A program made the translations under genes and the position numbers. A DNA stretch of 64,000 bases, taken from assembly GCF_028372415.1 (NCBI RefSeq), contig NC_092872.1:12154479-12218478 (forward strand). The letters are read 5' to 3'. Positions 35,036 to 46,335 of the stretch are shown here, one piece after another. Numbering within the stretch: the stretch's first letter is position 1; the number at the start of each line of letters is the position of its first letter. Origin of the DNA: Notamacropus eugenii (Eukaryota; Chordata; Mammalia; Diprotodontia; Macropodidae). The notes under the pieces are model-generated. The model did not search any database. It was not told the origin of the DNA and saw only the letters and a list, made by a program, of their open reading frames with translations.

Positions 35036-36519
35036 GGCAGGTGAGGGAAAGGAAACCCTCAAAGATGATTCTGAGATTAGAAGCAAAACACCCACTTTGG
35101 TTCCATTTTTCTGCTACCACCTAAAGGGCTCCCATGGATATTTTTGTATAGAGAGAGCTTTCTTTCTGTCTTTGACTTGTTTGGATTATATTGCCCGAGG
35201 AATCTCTGGGTCAAAGGGTTCCCAAATAGTTTTCTATAATGGTTCAACTAATTTTTCTTTTTCATTTGAAACAAAAGTGTCGAGATTACTCCTGATCATT
35301 TCTTCCTGCATTATGTCCGCTCATTGATTGCTAAATAAAGAATCTCACATTTAGAATTAAGTCAAACTCAGTTAATATTTATAGAAGGTATAAAAAACAG
35401 TGATTCCTGGCACCCTCTCTGCCATTTTCTGCCACCATTATTGAAGAAATAGAGCGGTACAAGTACAGGATTAAGGACCATTTTGTAATTTTTCTTTGTT
35501 TCATTGGTTTCCATGAGCAAAAATTCATTATGCAGCAGCTAACCTTCTGGTACCTTTCCATACTGAATTAGACTGATTCTCAGAAAATCTATATTATATG
35601 TTGCCATAATCATACATGAGGCCATTCCTTCATGCAGACTCTGCCAAAGTGTTTGTTGCACCAGTAGAGCCTCCACTGTACTTATGTATGTTCTAGTTAG
35701 CTCTGCTTGTGTATTCTTCTGTCCCTACCTCAGGCCCACTACATTGGATACTCCATTAGGGCAAAGACTGTCGACTAAAGTCTGTATCTGCTCTGCACAC
35801 CATTGCTACTTAAATGCTTATTGTAGTGTATTATATTTTACATGGATTTGGATTGCTGGGGTCCAGGTTCTAAAGTCATCTTTTGATGACAATAATTTCA
35901 ATGTTCCTGCCACCCCCTTCCCAGAAAGGAAGCTACGTTTAAAAGTTTTCCTGTTCTGTCATAATGAGTTTTTGACCAAATTTCTATCCTGCTGTAACTC
36001 CCTGTTGCAATCTTCACTCTCTCGTTCCCACCTGGCAAAAGGCTGATGAGCAGTAAAGAAATGATTTGAGACTAGGGCCTGGTCAACTTGCCTAAGTGTC
36101 CAGTCTTCATAATTTGCTATGTTAATTGTTATTCTTAAATTTTATTAATGTATTAGTTAATTATATCGTTGATATTTATTATTAACCATAATTCTCCTGG
36201 TTAGGTTCAAAATGAGTTATATTTTTAAAAAATGTCTTATTGATGCTCTTTCCCCCATTATTATCCCTTCCCAATGGCTCTTGTGTCTTCCATGAAGCCT
36301 TCCCTTGAGGAAAATTACAGGGAAACCACACAAATTAGCAAATTAATTTATCTGAAATTAAGACTAAAACATCAGCAAACTGTCTGACCCCACATGCTGT
36401 ACTCTGCATGTTCGTCCACCACCTCTCTTCTGCCAAGAGCTGGGATACACAAGTTTCACCCCCAGTACTCTGCATCTGATTGGACTCTGAGCTGATCAGA
36501 TTTCTGGTGCCTTTCAATG
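35036..36519. other. Unassigned intergenic sequence
   Basis: No gene is supported. A possible decayed L1 3' end lies near 35190-35330 (ctctgggtcaaagggttccc), and L2-like traces near 35745-35825. Open frames at 34791-35327 and 35684-36046 are within repeat-derived or unassigned sequence. Confidence 0.35.
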
Positions 36520-36745
36520 CTGTTTTCCTTTACATTCTTGTGGTTGTTGTGTAAGTTGTTCTCCTGGGTCTGTTTCCTTTGTTCTGCATCAGTTCATACA
36601 AATCTTGTCAAGTTTCTCTGAATTCTCTGTATTTGTTCTTGTGAGCCAGTCATATTCCATGCATCCGCCAGTCATATTCCATGCATCCACATACCACAGG
36701 TTGTTCAGCCATTCCCCTTTTAGTGGGTGCCTGCTTTCCCCCTAT
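36520..36745 (-). mobile_element. L1 3' UTR fragment
   Basis: Compare ttctcctgggtctgtttcct and gttcagccattcccctttta with 57450-57600. It carries an internal tandem duplication at 36648-36686. Confidence 0.6.
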
Positions 36746-37440
36746 TCTCAGAGTCATCTTTGACAGTCTCTTTTCCCTCACCTGTCTCATGCTGTCAGTT
36801 GCCAAGTCCTTTAGATTCTGTCTCTGCACATTTCCTCCCCTCTATCTTCTTCTCTGTATTTAGAAGGCTCTCATCTAGGTTCAGACCCTCATTGCCCCTC
36901 GCCAGACCTCTGGCTAAATCCTCTTAACTAATGGTCCTGCTTTCAGTTTCTCCCCCTTTCAATCCATCTTTTATATGCTACCTAAGTAATTTTCCTCATA
37001 TGTAGGTCTAACTATGTCACTCTCTCATGTGGCACTGTGGAAAGGGCATCGACAGAGTCAGAGGCCTGGCATTCATATTCAACTCCACTTCAACTCCCTG
37101 GTCCTCAGTTTCCTCATCTGTAAAATGAAAGGGTTAGATAGGTGGTTTCTGAGGTCCGTTTCAGCTCCAGATTTTGAATTCTGTGATCCCAAATCTCTCT
37201 GAACACTTGCACCTTTCTCCCCAGGGTTTATCCAAGCTGAAGTTTTGCCTAGAGTTTCCTGCTGGCCTTTTTATTGCCTTTGTATTTAGATTTAATTCCT
37301 TCTTCCTTTCTTCCTCTTGTCAGGAGAGATCAAGTGAGATGTTTCCAAGTGTTTCTTTACAGTCTAACTGCCATGCCCCACAATTAGGTCACAAGCTCCT
37401 GGAGAGCTAAGACTGTATAACTTTTTATGTTTATCCCCAG
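36746..37440 (+). mobile_element. L2 LINE fragment, split by a MIR
   Basis: cagttgccaagtcctttaga near 36797 and aagtaattttcctcatatgt near 36985. After the MIR, L2 resumes near 37190 and ends with cacaagctcctggagagcta. Confidence 0.65.
37023..37192 (+). mobile_element. MIR
   Basis: ggtcctcagtttcctcatct, then gtaaaatgaaagggttagat. It lies within the L2 fragment. Confidence 0.75.
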
Positions 37441-37705
37441 TCCCAGAACATCCCATAGAATGGACAGAGCTCTGTATTTAGAGTCAGAGAACTAGGTTCT
37501 AATCCCCCGCTTACTGCCTATTTGATCTTCTTAGTTCTAGAGCAAAGGCACTTAACTTTTCTTGAAGTCTAGTAGGCAGGGCTACCATCCAGCTGTACCC
37601 TCATAGTCACTCACATGTTCTCAGTTTTCATGTCTGTAAAATAGTGGTATTGGATTATGAGTATTCTAAGGTCCCTTGTAACTCCAAGTCTATAATCCTA
37701 TAAGC
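37441..37705 (+). mobile_element. MIR
   Basis: agagtcagagaactaggttc, then catgtctgtaaaatagtggt and aaggtcccttgtaactccaa. It directly follows the L2 3' end. Confidence 0.7.
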
Positions 37706-38369
37706 TACATATATGGTGAATAAAAATTCTAAGAGATATAATTCTGGGTAATTAATACTCAATTTATTAATTATGACTAGCAAATAATTAGTACATTGGG
37801 GTCAGTGCCTTTGTCTCATACAAAGACAAACCTTAAGGCCTGCTGAATGTTTAAATATGACATTGGAAAAGTGAGTAGTCTCAACAGTAGAAAATAAACT
37901 CTGATTAATAATTAATGAGAGAACTAATATTATAAGAACAGGCGGGCTTATCTAGTGAGTGTGTGGGTAGATGACTCTGACTGTGCCAGTCTTGGACAGC
38001 GACTCACCTCAAGCCAGACTGCTCCAGCTCAGGCAACCTGTGCAAGAGGAATCCACCTCCACCCAGTCATTAAATATTGAATAGGGGTGGGATAAGAATT
38101 TCACGTAGATAAGATGGTATGTTTAGGGTGACTTCTTTGGGCAGGGTCAAAAATGCCCTTGAGAAGGTGGACTTTGAATGAGGAAACAGAAAAGAGAAAA
38201 ACCCTGGCTTCTCCTATATTAACGGGTGATTAATGATAATTTCTCTCACGCTAAGTTTTCCATTTGTATCAAGAAAGGGAGTTTCCAGCATGGAACCCTC
38301 ATATATCAATGAAATCAAAGATCTTGACTGCTCTCTACCCCTTGGCAACATAAATATGTCTATATAACA
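37706..38369. other. Unassigned AT-rich sequence
   Basis: No gene or confident repeat is seen. Confidence 0.4.
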
Positions 38370-38625
38370 ATAATAAGAACTAATATTTACATGGCATTTT
38401 AAGATTTCCAAAGCACTTCACATATATTATCTCACTTTATTCTCACAAGAACCCTAGGAAGTGCCTGCTGATAGTATCACTCGCATTGTACAGACAGGGA
38501 AACTATGGCAGACAAAGACTGTGTTTGGTTTTATTTTTTAATGACTTGCCCAGGTCCGAAAAGTTAATGACTCTAAGGCAGGATTCTAACTGAAGAACTC
38601 CTGACTCTAAGTAGAACCACCTATC
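38370..38625 (-). mobile_element. MIR
   Basis: Antisense MIR: taatatttacatggcatttt, then ccaaagcacttcacatatat, then acagacagggaaactatggc. Confidence 0.75.
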
Positions 38626-38989
38626 TATAGATATAAAATAATAAAGGATATGCCTATGATGACATTCCTGTTTATTTTGGTATACATCAGAAGATTCATT
38701 TTTCTAATGAATTTGAAGGAATTGTGACATGCTCCTGTCTCCCAAATGAGTCTGAACCATGCCTTTTTATAGCATTTATTTTGCCTTATTTTATAATGCT
38801 ATGCACTGGTCACTTTGTCCTTTTGCCAATGTCTACGTCCTGTGAAGATGATTCATTAGCTTGACACATGCAACATGTGTTAAGGTGGAATACATTTTTA
38901 TTCAGTGGGGGAAATAATCAACTGCATGATTATAGGGTAGAGAGGAATGACTAGACAATCAATTTTCTGAAAAAGACCTGAGGGTTTCA

Positions 38990-39515
38990 GTGAACTTCCG
39001 TAATGGCAATTTAAATGGGAAGATTTTTCTCATTCATTAATAGGCCCATATGACCTGCTTAAATCACATGGAAGCCTAAGTCACATGTGGTGGGAGGAGT
39101 TTTCTGAATGGATGGAGCAAGAAAAGGCAGAGCTAGAGCAGAGCTGAAAGGAAATTGGTCAGACAGCAGTCAGAGCTGAGGTAGAGAGAAAGCAGGCAGC
39201 TGACTAGCATGAGTGAGAGAGCTTGTTTGTGATTTTGTTTAAGGAAGCTAGTGGGAAGGCTAACAGAGGGAAGGCTTGGGGTTGATGTTAACCTCTGCAT
39301 TGTTATTGTGTATAGATTTCTTTGTTATAATGATGGATTTGGCTTTCTGGTGTCTTAAGAAATGTTTTGGCTCTGTCTTTCATGTGGAGAGTCTGTTGTA
39401 TTTCATGATTCAGAATTGCAATGGCATATTCATAGCCACCACAGGTGCTGTGAATATCTCATTGGTGCTACAATTTCAAATTAAATGAGCTAGCAGGTTG
39501 TGGGACAGGAAAAAA
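38990..39515 (+). mobile_element. Possible LTR-type repeat
   Basis: Non-coding block with a familiar feel of a marsupial retroviral LTR: cctaagtcacatgtggtggg, gaaaaggcagagctagagca, gatgttaacctctgcattgt, and an ATTAAA near 39480. Terminal TG...CA ends and TSDs could not be fixed. It may be another mid-repeat. Confidence 0.3.
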
Positions 39516-39559
39516 AAAAGCTCTTGGCACTTATTTTTTGGCTACACTGAGAGAAGTAC

Positions 39560-39850
39560 AGGGTCTGGAGTGAGAAAGGAGATAATTCCCCTGTAGTCTT
39601 TTCCTGGTCAGACCTCTCTGGAATATTATGCTTGGTCCTGGTCATTACATGCTAGAAAGGACATTGATAAGCAGAAGCCTATCCAGAGCAGGAACACCAG
39701 GGGACTGGAGACCAGGTCATATGAGGGTCACTTGGGGTAACTGGGACAGGAAAACAGGAAAGAAGAATCCATAAGGGGAAGTTGGGTGACCACCTGTCTA
39801 TTTAGCTTGGGGAAAAGATGACTTAGCGGGTAGAATGATAAACAATCTTC
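39560..39850. mobile_element. CR1/L3-like fragment
   Basis: tatgcttggtcctggtcatt, then gcagaagcctatccagagca and accaggggactggagaccag, in the order of CR1/L3 3' sequence. Confidence 0.45.
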
Positions 39851-39888
39851 AAGTAATTAGAGGATAGACACATAGAAAGGTGATTGGG

Positions 39889-41700
39889 CATTCACACAAA
39901 TAAAGTCAGATCTAAACAAATGGAAAAATATCAATTGCTCCTGGGTAGGCTGAGCTAATATAATAAAAAATGACAGTTCTACTTAATTTGGTTTACTTTA
40001 TTCAGTACCATATCAAACAAAATGCTAAAAATTATTTTATAGAGCTAGAAAAAATAATAACAAAATTCATCCAGAAGCTCAAGGATATCAAGGGAATTAA
40101 TGAAAAAAATACAAAAGAAGGTGGCCCAGCCATACTCGATCTCAAACGATATGATACAGCAGAAATCATCAAAACTATTTGGTACTGGCTAATCAATGGA
40201 GGGGTAGATCAGTGGAACAGATTAGGTATAGAAAACAGAGTACTAAATGAAGATAGTAAGCCATTGTTTGAAAAACCCGAAGACTCCTGCTTCTGAGATA
40301 AGAACTCAGTGTTTGACAAAAACTGCTGGGAAAACTGGAAAATGGTATGTCAGAAAATAGGCATAGAACAACTTCTCACACCATATATGAAGATAAAGTA
40401 AAAATGGGTGCATGATTTGGACATAAAAGGTGATACCATAAGCAAATTAGGAGGGCAAGGAATTGTATACCTGTCAGATCTATGGAGATAGGAAGAATTT
40501 ATGACCAAATAAGAGATAGAGAACATTATGAAATGCAAAATGGATAATATTGATTGTATTAAATTATAAAGGTTTTGTACAAACAAAGGCAATGCAACCA
40601 AAATAGAAGGAAAATAGAAAGCTGGGAAACAATTTTTATAGCCAGTGTCTCTGATAAAGACCACATTTTAAAATATATGGAGAACTGAGTCAAATCTATA
40701 AGAATACAAGTCATTCTCCAATTGATAGACAGTCAAAGGATATGAACAGACAGTTTTCAGATGAAGAAATTAAAGTTATTTATAGTCACATGAAGAAAAT
40801 ACTCTAAGTCACTATCAATTAGAGAAATATAAATTAAAACAACTCTGAGGTACCACCTCATACCTGTTCGATTGGTCAATATGACAAAAAAGAAAATGAT
40901 AAATGTTGGAAAAGATGTGGGAAAATTAGGACACTAATGCATTTGTGGTGAAGTTGTGAACTGATCCAACCATTCTGGAGAGCAGTTTGGAATTATATCA
41001 AAAAGACTGTAAAGCTAGGCATGCCCTTTGATCCAGCAATATCACTATTAGATCTATATACCAAAGAGATCATAAAAAAGGGAAAAGGACTCATGTATAA
41101 AAATATTTATAGCACCTCATTTTGTGATGGAAAAGAATTGGAAATTGAGATAATGCCCATCAATTGAGGAAAGGCTGAACAAGTTGTGGTATATGAATGC
41201 AATAAAGTGCTATAAGAAATGTTGAGCACACAGATTTCAGAAAAACCTGAAAAGAGGTACACAAAATGATGATGAGTGAAGTTAGTAGAACGAGGACAAC
41301 ACAGTAACAGCAACAGCGTGCGATAACTGATTTTGGTAGAATCAGCTCTTCTCAGCAATACTGATCTAAGACAATTCCAAAAGACTCAACACAGAAAAAT
41401 CCACATCCAGAGAAAGAACTATGGAGTCTGAATGAAAATTGAAGCATACTATTTTCACTTGTTTTTGTTTTTTCATGGGTTTTCCCTTTTGTTCTGATTC
41501 TTCTTTTACGACCCAACTAATGTGAAATATGTTTAACACAATTGTACGTGTATAACCTATACCAGATTGCTTGCCATCTTAGGTGTGGGAGGGAGGGAGA
41601 AAAAATTGGAACTTAAAATCTTATAAAATATGGATGTTGAAAACTATCTTTACATATAATTGGAAAAAATAAAATGTTATTTACAAAAGACAGAAAGAAA
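39889..41700 (+). mobile_element. 5'-truncated L1 (ORF2 C-terminus and 3' UTR)
   Basis: It starts with attcacacaaataaagtcag, equivalent to 7270 in the inner L1. It continues through the ORF2 C-terminal region (open piece 39970-40296 with YFIELEKIITKFIQ) to a 3' UTR and A-rich tail near 41700. Stops interrupt the frame. The truncation point lies just downstream of the RT motif missing from the other copies, so it cannot inform on that deletion. Confidence 0.85.
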
Positions 41701-41904
41701 CACAAAAGGAAAGAAAGAAAAGTTATTAGGTGTGCCCTGGTTGATTCCAGACAGCAGAACTAGAAACAGTAGGAGGCAGATTTCTACTTAGTTTATTTCT
41801 GCTTACTTTCAAGAATAATTCCTAAAAATTAGAACTGTCCAAAATTTCCCCTCTTAAAGACTGAAAGTTTCCTCTGCCCCCTTTAAATATATGTATATGT
41901 TTTT

Positions 41905-42785
41905 AGTGCTTATGTTTAACTTTTTTTTCATTTTGAGCTTCAAATTCTCTTCCTGTCTCCCACTGAGAAAATGAGCAATAGAGCTATTATAAATGTGAAA
42001 TCATGAAAAATGTATTTCCATATTAATCATATTTGCAAAAAGAGAAATAAAGTAAGAAAACTACACTTTAAGCTGCACTCAGAGTTCATCAGTTCTCCCT
42101 CTGGAGGTGGATAGCATTTTTCATCATGAATCCTTCGGAATTGTCTTAGATTATCATCTTGATCAGATTAGCTGAGTATTTGACAGCTGATCATCATCAC
42201 AATATTGCTGTTACTGTGTTCGGTGATCTCTTGGTTCTCCTCACTTCCCCAGGCATAAGTTCATATGGATCTTCCCAAGCTTTTCTGAAACCATCCCCAT
42301 CATCATTTCTTGATAGCACAACAGGACTCCATCACAAAAATATGCTGCAATTTGTCTCAGGCAGTCCTCATTTGAGAGCTATTCACATGGCCAGTTGGCT
42401 TGACCTATATTTTGCCACTGTGCTCTTATGACTCTGGGAGAGTGAGGCTGATGACTGTGCATGGTACAACCTCCCTTAAATCCCATTCACTTGCAAGTCC
42501 CCTTCCAGAACAAAGGACAACAAGGTATCCACTCAATTTCTGATTCTTTGCCACCACAAAAAGAATGGCTATATTTGTGGACCAATAGATCATTTTCCTT
42601 TGCCTTTGATCTCCTTCAGATACAAACTTAGTAGCGGTATGGCTAGGTCAAAAGATATCCACAACTTGATAGTCCTTTGGACCAAGGTCCAAATTATTCT
42701 CCTGAATGGTTGGATCAGTTCACAATATTAGAGTTGTTTTAATTTGCATTTCTCTAATCAACAGTGATTTAGAGAATTTTGGGGT
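41905..42785 (-). mobile_element. L1 3' end, split by a SINE
   Basis: Minus-strand L1 3' UTR from a T-run near 41920 (ttttttttcattttgagctt) to ctctaatcaacagtgattta near 42750, equivalent to 57935 of the full copy. Confidence 0.8.
42350..42528 (+). mobile_element. CORE-SINE type A, 3' half
   Basis: ggcttgacctatattttgcc, then gagagtgaggctgatgactg and cagaacaaaggacaacaagg. The L1 resumes at gtatccactcaatttctgat. Confidence 0.75.
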
Positions 42786-43264
42786 TAATATCAACCTCCT
42801 TCCTTTGTTCCTTCCTCTCTCAGTGCCTTCCTTTCTCTGTGCTTTCCTCCCTCTGCCTCTTCCCTTTTATATTGTTTTTCTCTCTTTCTCTATTTCCCTC
42901 AAGCTGGTGAGAGAATGTAGAGGTTTGATTTTGACTGAGTAGGGTGCAGGAGCCGCTGTTCTCCCCTGTATAGTGCAAGAAATATCTCCTTTTTGAGTTC
43001 ACATGGTGGGTAACTGTTTCTATCTATATTTCTATATCCATCTATGTATCTCTCTCTCTCTCTCTCTCTCTTCCCCTCCCCCCCACCACATCTCTCTATA
43101 TTGACCACAGTGCAGAAATTATGGAGGTAAAAATCTAGGCTTTATTGTGATACTCAAGCATAGGTTCAGGCTTCAGAGAAACCCGAACAATTAGGAGAAT
43201 TTTGACAAAGCTTCTTATGGGAAGAATTGCTTTAAAGTGACAGAGAAATAATTTACATATCGAT
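42786..43264. other. Unassigned sequence with (TC)n
   Basis: Pyrimidine-rich, with a (TC)n run near 43048-43072. A decayed LTR is possible (tttattgtgatactcaagca near 43140), but not supported enough to call. Confidence 0.35.
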
Positions 43265-43390
43265 TCCTTTTTGTCCATAAAAGTGATCCTGGGCAAGTCA
43301 CTTAACCCTGTTTGCCTCAGTTTCCTCATCTATAAAATGAGCTAGAGAAGGAAATGGCAAACCACTCCAACATCTTTGTCAAGTAACATG
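43265..43390 (+). mobile_element. CORE-SINE type B, partial
   Basis: gatcctgggcaagtcactta, then gaaatggcaaaccactccaa. Same tail class as 29551-29805. Confidence 0.7.
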
Positions 43391-44794
43391 CCCTCCCCCC
43401 CAAACAACAGCCACAACAACAAAATAGCAACTTCACAGCTCCATATTGTTTCTTCTTTAGTCCCTTCACATACAGAGACCTCTGATTGATCAGATTTGGA
43501 ATAAGCTTAAAAACAGACCCCCTCAATGGCCTCCAATCCCTGATGCACCCAGAAAATTTCCTTCTTTTCTCTAACCTCCCTCTCCACTGGGTTGATCCTG
43601 CTGGTTAGAATAATGAACGGTCTACCCAATCTCCACCCAGTGTTCCTTGAGGTCACCTTCTCTGAATTTCTGTCTTTTTCTACCTCCTTTTAATTTCACT
43701 TTGTGTATTAGGGGCATGTTAATCATTGTCCATAATGGCCGACACCCATCTGACCTTGTTGCCAATAATGACTAAGACATGGGAACCACCATTGATTGTG
43801 GTTCAATGTTGGGAGCATTCCAAAGACATCAGAACCCAACAAGACCTGTGCCTGGATGCAGAGAGTCATCAGAACATGGGAGAAGGCTCAGGCAAAGACT
43901 GTTGCAGGAAGAAGTGTTTATGGTGGTGTCTAGTCTAAGACAAAGGAAGAAACTTCTGACAGAGCCTGCTGGTGGCCAAGAATACTCTGAAGATGCAGAG
44001 AAATAGAGATGACCTTCTGCTGTGAGCAGGATGACTGATTGCCAAGTAGAGCAAGATCAAGTCAAGTCAACAAGCATTTATTAAGTACCTACTACAGGCC
44101 AGGCATAAAGAAGGACCACAATGCCAAGTCTACAATGGCATCCCTGAAGTCAGGAGTCCTGGCAACATCTTGGGATAATTCTTCATCTTACAATATAAAT
44201 GACCACACCCACGAGTAATCCGCTGCTCCTTAGGCTGGCTACTGGGACAAGGCTGAGCAGAGATGGGAAAGAGACTCTTTCATAGCCCCATAATTTGTGC
44301 AAAGGAGAGATAGTTGTCCCATTTCTATCTGAGTTTCCCTGGAAGTTGAGATTTAACATAAATGCCTGGAGAAGGTTGCACCCATAGCACATAGTGTCAG
44401 GAGATAGTGGGGACCCATGGGCTGAGAATGGTTGTGCTGTTTATTTTCTTGTGAGAGTTCCTTTGCTTATTCTCTTAATTAAATTCCTTGCCTTTTTATT
44501 TGTGGTTCTTGCAAAATCTATGAATAGAGAGCGTGTATGGAAATACAGGCTTAATTCTATTTGTAAAATCAGGATGACCTAAAAACATATTGTTGAGCCG
44601 AGTTGAGCTAATGATTAAGTATGAGAGAGGACCTTCATTTTCTGTACATCACAGTCTCTAAAGGAATGAAATACTCTCCTACATTCAGTTACTGAACTTT
44701 TGGCAACCTCTTTAGGATGAATAGGCAGGGCTATGTGGGGAGGCAGGGGAGGGAAGTATGGGTTTTAGAAATTGACAAATCTAGGCAAACTCAA
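43391..44794. other. Unassigned intergenic sequence
   Basis: No gene is supported. A short family X-like start (catttattaagtacctacta) occurs near 44076. Confidence 0.4.
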
Positions 44795-44930
44795 AAAACT
44801 GTTTTAAAAATGTTTTACATGATTTCATATGTATAATGAGTATTGGATTTCTTGGTTTCTCAATGTGGTAGTGAAGGAATGGAAGAAGGGAGAGAATTTG
44901 GGAATGAAAATTTTAAAAAAATGCTTTTTA
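44795..44930 (+). mobile_element. L1/half-L1 3' end fragment
   Basis: gttttacatgatttcatatg, then gagaatttgggaatgaaaat and an A-rich end, matching the L1 3' terminus pattern. Confidence 0.5.
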
Positions 44931-45149
44931 AGTCTCTGTGGTTAAAAATAGGCTGAGCAGAACTTCTGGGACATGGCAGGGTTATGGATCACACATTGGT
45001 AGAAAACATCTCAGATTCACTTAAAAGCAAAAACCATAGAGGTTGGCCCTTAAAGAGCAACTGGAACAAAATGGCACTTGCAGGTAGCAGTTTCCTTTTC
45101 CTGTGGCTTTCTCATGGGCAGCCAGTCTTGGCCAACTCATCCCAGGAGC

Positions 45150-45292
45150 TGATAATTCTTCCTCACTAGAGGGCTTTGAGCAGAGACTGGATAGCCAGCC
45201 ATCAGCTGTGTTATAGAAGGGGTATCTTTGGGGAATGAGCTGCCTAGATGGCTAATGAGGTTCCTTCCAATGCTGAGATTCTATCTTCATTC
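45150..45292 (+). mobile_element. CR1/L3 3' end
   Basis: gggctttgagcagagactgg, then gaggttccttccaatgctga. Confidence 0.5.
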
Positions 45293-45479
45293 CTCCATGG
45301 CCAACAGTATCATCAGTTTCTTGGGGGACAACAGCAAGGTTCTATAGAGTCTCCCAATTATCTTGTAAGAGGGACTTTCCTGGTATCCCTAATAGTATTC
45401 CATGTCTATTGACCCAGGGCCTTTCCTCAGCTATGCACAGGTACCCCATGGTGCCTCCAAACACACTGAGGGCTTTACA

Positions 45480-45720
45480 GGAGGGGAAAGGAATTGATAT
45501 AGCACCTGTTAGTGCCAGGTGGGTGCTCAGCACTTTGTCAATAATAATCTCATCTAACCCACAAAAGAAGGAAACTGAAACACATAGAAGTACCCAGGCT
45601 CCCACAGGTGGGATTGGAACTTCTTGACAGTGTTCAGTCCCCCATGCACTGGGTCATAGCAGACAGCCCTTAAGTTATATGGCCTGGCAGAATGTGGCAG
45701 GGGCAGTCCTGGGCTTCTGG
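45480..45720 (-). mobile_element. MIR
   Basis: Antisense MIR: ggtgctcagcactttgtcaa, then gaaggaaactgaaacacata and gtgggattggaacttcttga. It lies about 430 bp upstream of the cathelicidin start. Confidence 0.65.
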
Positions 45721-46105
45721 TGCTGAATCCCCTGACCTCCACCCTGGTAGGGAACCTTCCTTCCTCATTGCTCCTCTCTCTTAAAGACCAAAGTGGTGGC
45801 TAGAGATGGAGAAACCAAGGTCAAAGTTGAGGCTACTTGTCTGGTGTGACCCCCTCTTTGAGAAACACTAACTGTTATCAAAGTAGGTAAATTCTCAGGC
45901 TCCTTCCCCAACTGAACTGAAGCAGCTAGGTCCCTCCCTTGACTCTGATGTTAGCACATCTCTGGAGAGGAAAGTATTTCACAGTCTTAGCTTCCTTCAT
46001 ACCCTCCCCGTCTCTGCCATACAACAGGGTGAAATCCAGTAGAGAGGCCCAGAAGATGGACAAGGACAAGGATCCATGTTGCCCAACAGAGCAGAGAAGA
46101 GAGGA

Positions 46106-46113
46106 CATAAAAG
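46106..46113 (+). promoter_or_regulatory. TATA-like box of the cathelicidin gene
   Basis: CATAAAAG lies 37-44 nt before the ATG at 46150, so transcription would start near 46136 with a very short leader. A compact TATA-driven promoter suits a myeloid defence gene, but this is inference. Confidence 0.5.
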
Positions 46114-46149
46114 GAACTGACTGAGGGTCAGTGAGACAGAGGAAGGAGG

Positions 46150-46335
46150 ATGGAGCACCTCAGAAAGTTGGTGCTGTTGGCTGGTGTGGCTGCTCTCCTT
46201 CCTGCACGAGTTTTGCCTCAGCCCTCCTCAAGCTATGAGAAGGCCCTCTCTGCAGGCATTCACTTCTACAACCAAGTACATGGGAGAGAGAATGCATTCC
46301 GGGTATGGCAAGTCTACTCTCCTCCACCTGGTCAG
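46150..46335 (+). CDS. Cathelicidin exon 1 (signal peptide, cathelin start)
   Basis: 62 codons from the ATG at 46150, in context gaggaggATGG. The donor GTGAGT is at 46336. It encodes the hydrophobic signal core LVLLAGVAALL and the first cathelin helix, ending PPPGQ. Confidence 0.95.

Noticed and set aside
34791..35327. 178-codon plus-strand open frame
   Set aside because: Its first half is an L1 ORF2 C-terminal/3' fragment and the rest is unassigned sequence without a recognisable domain.
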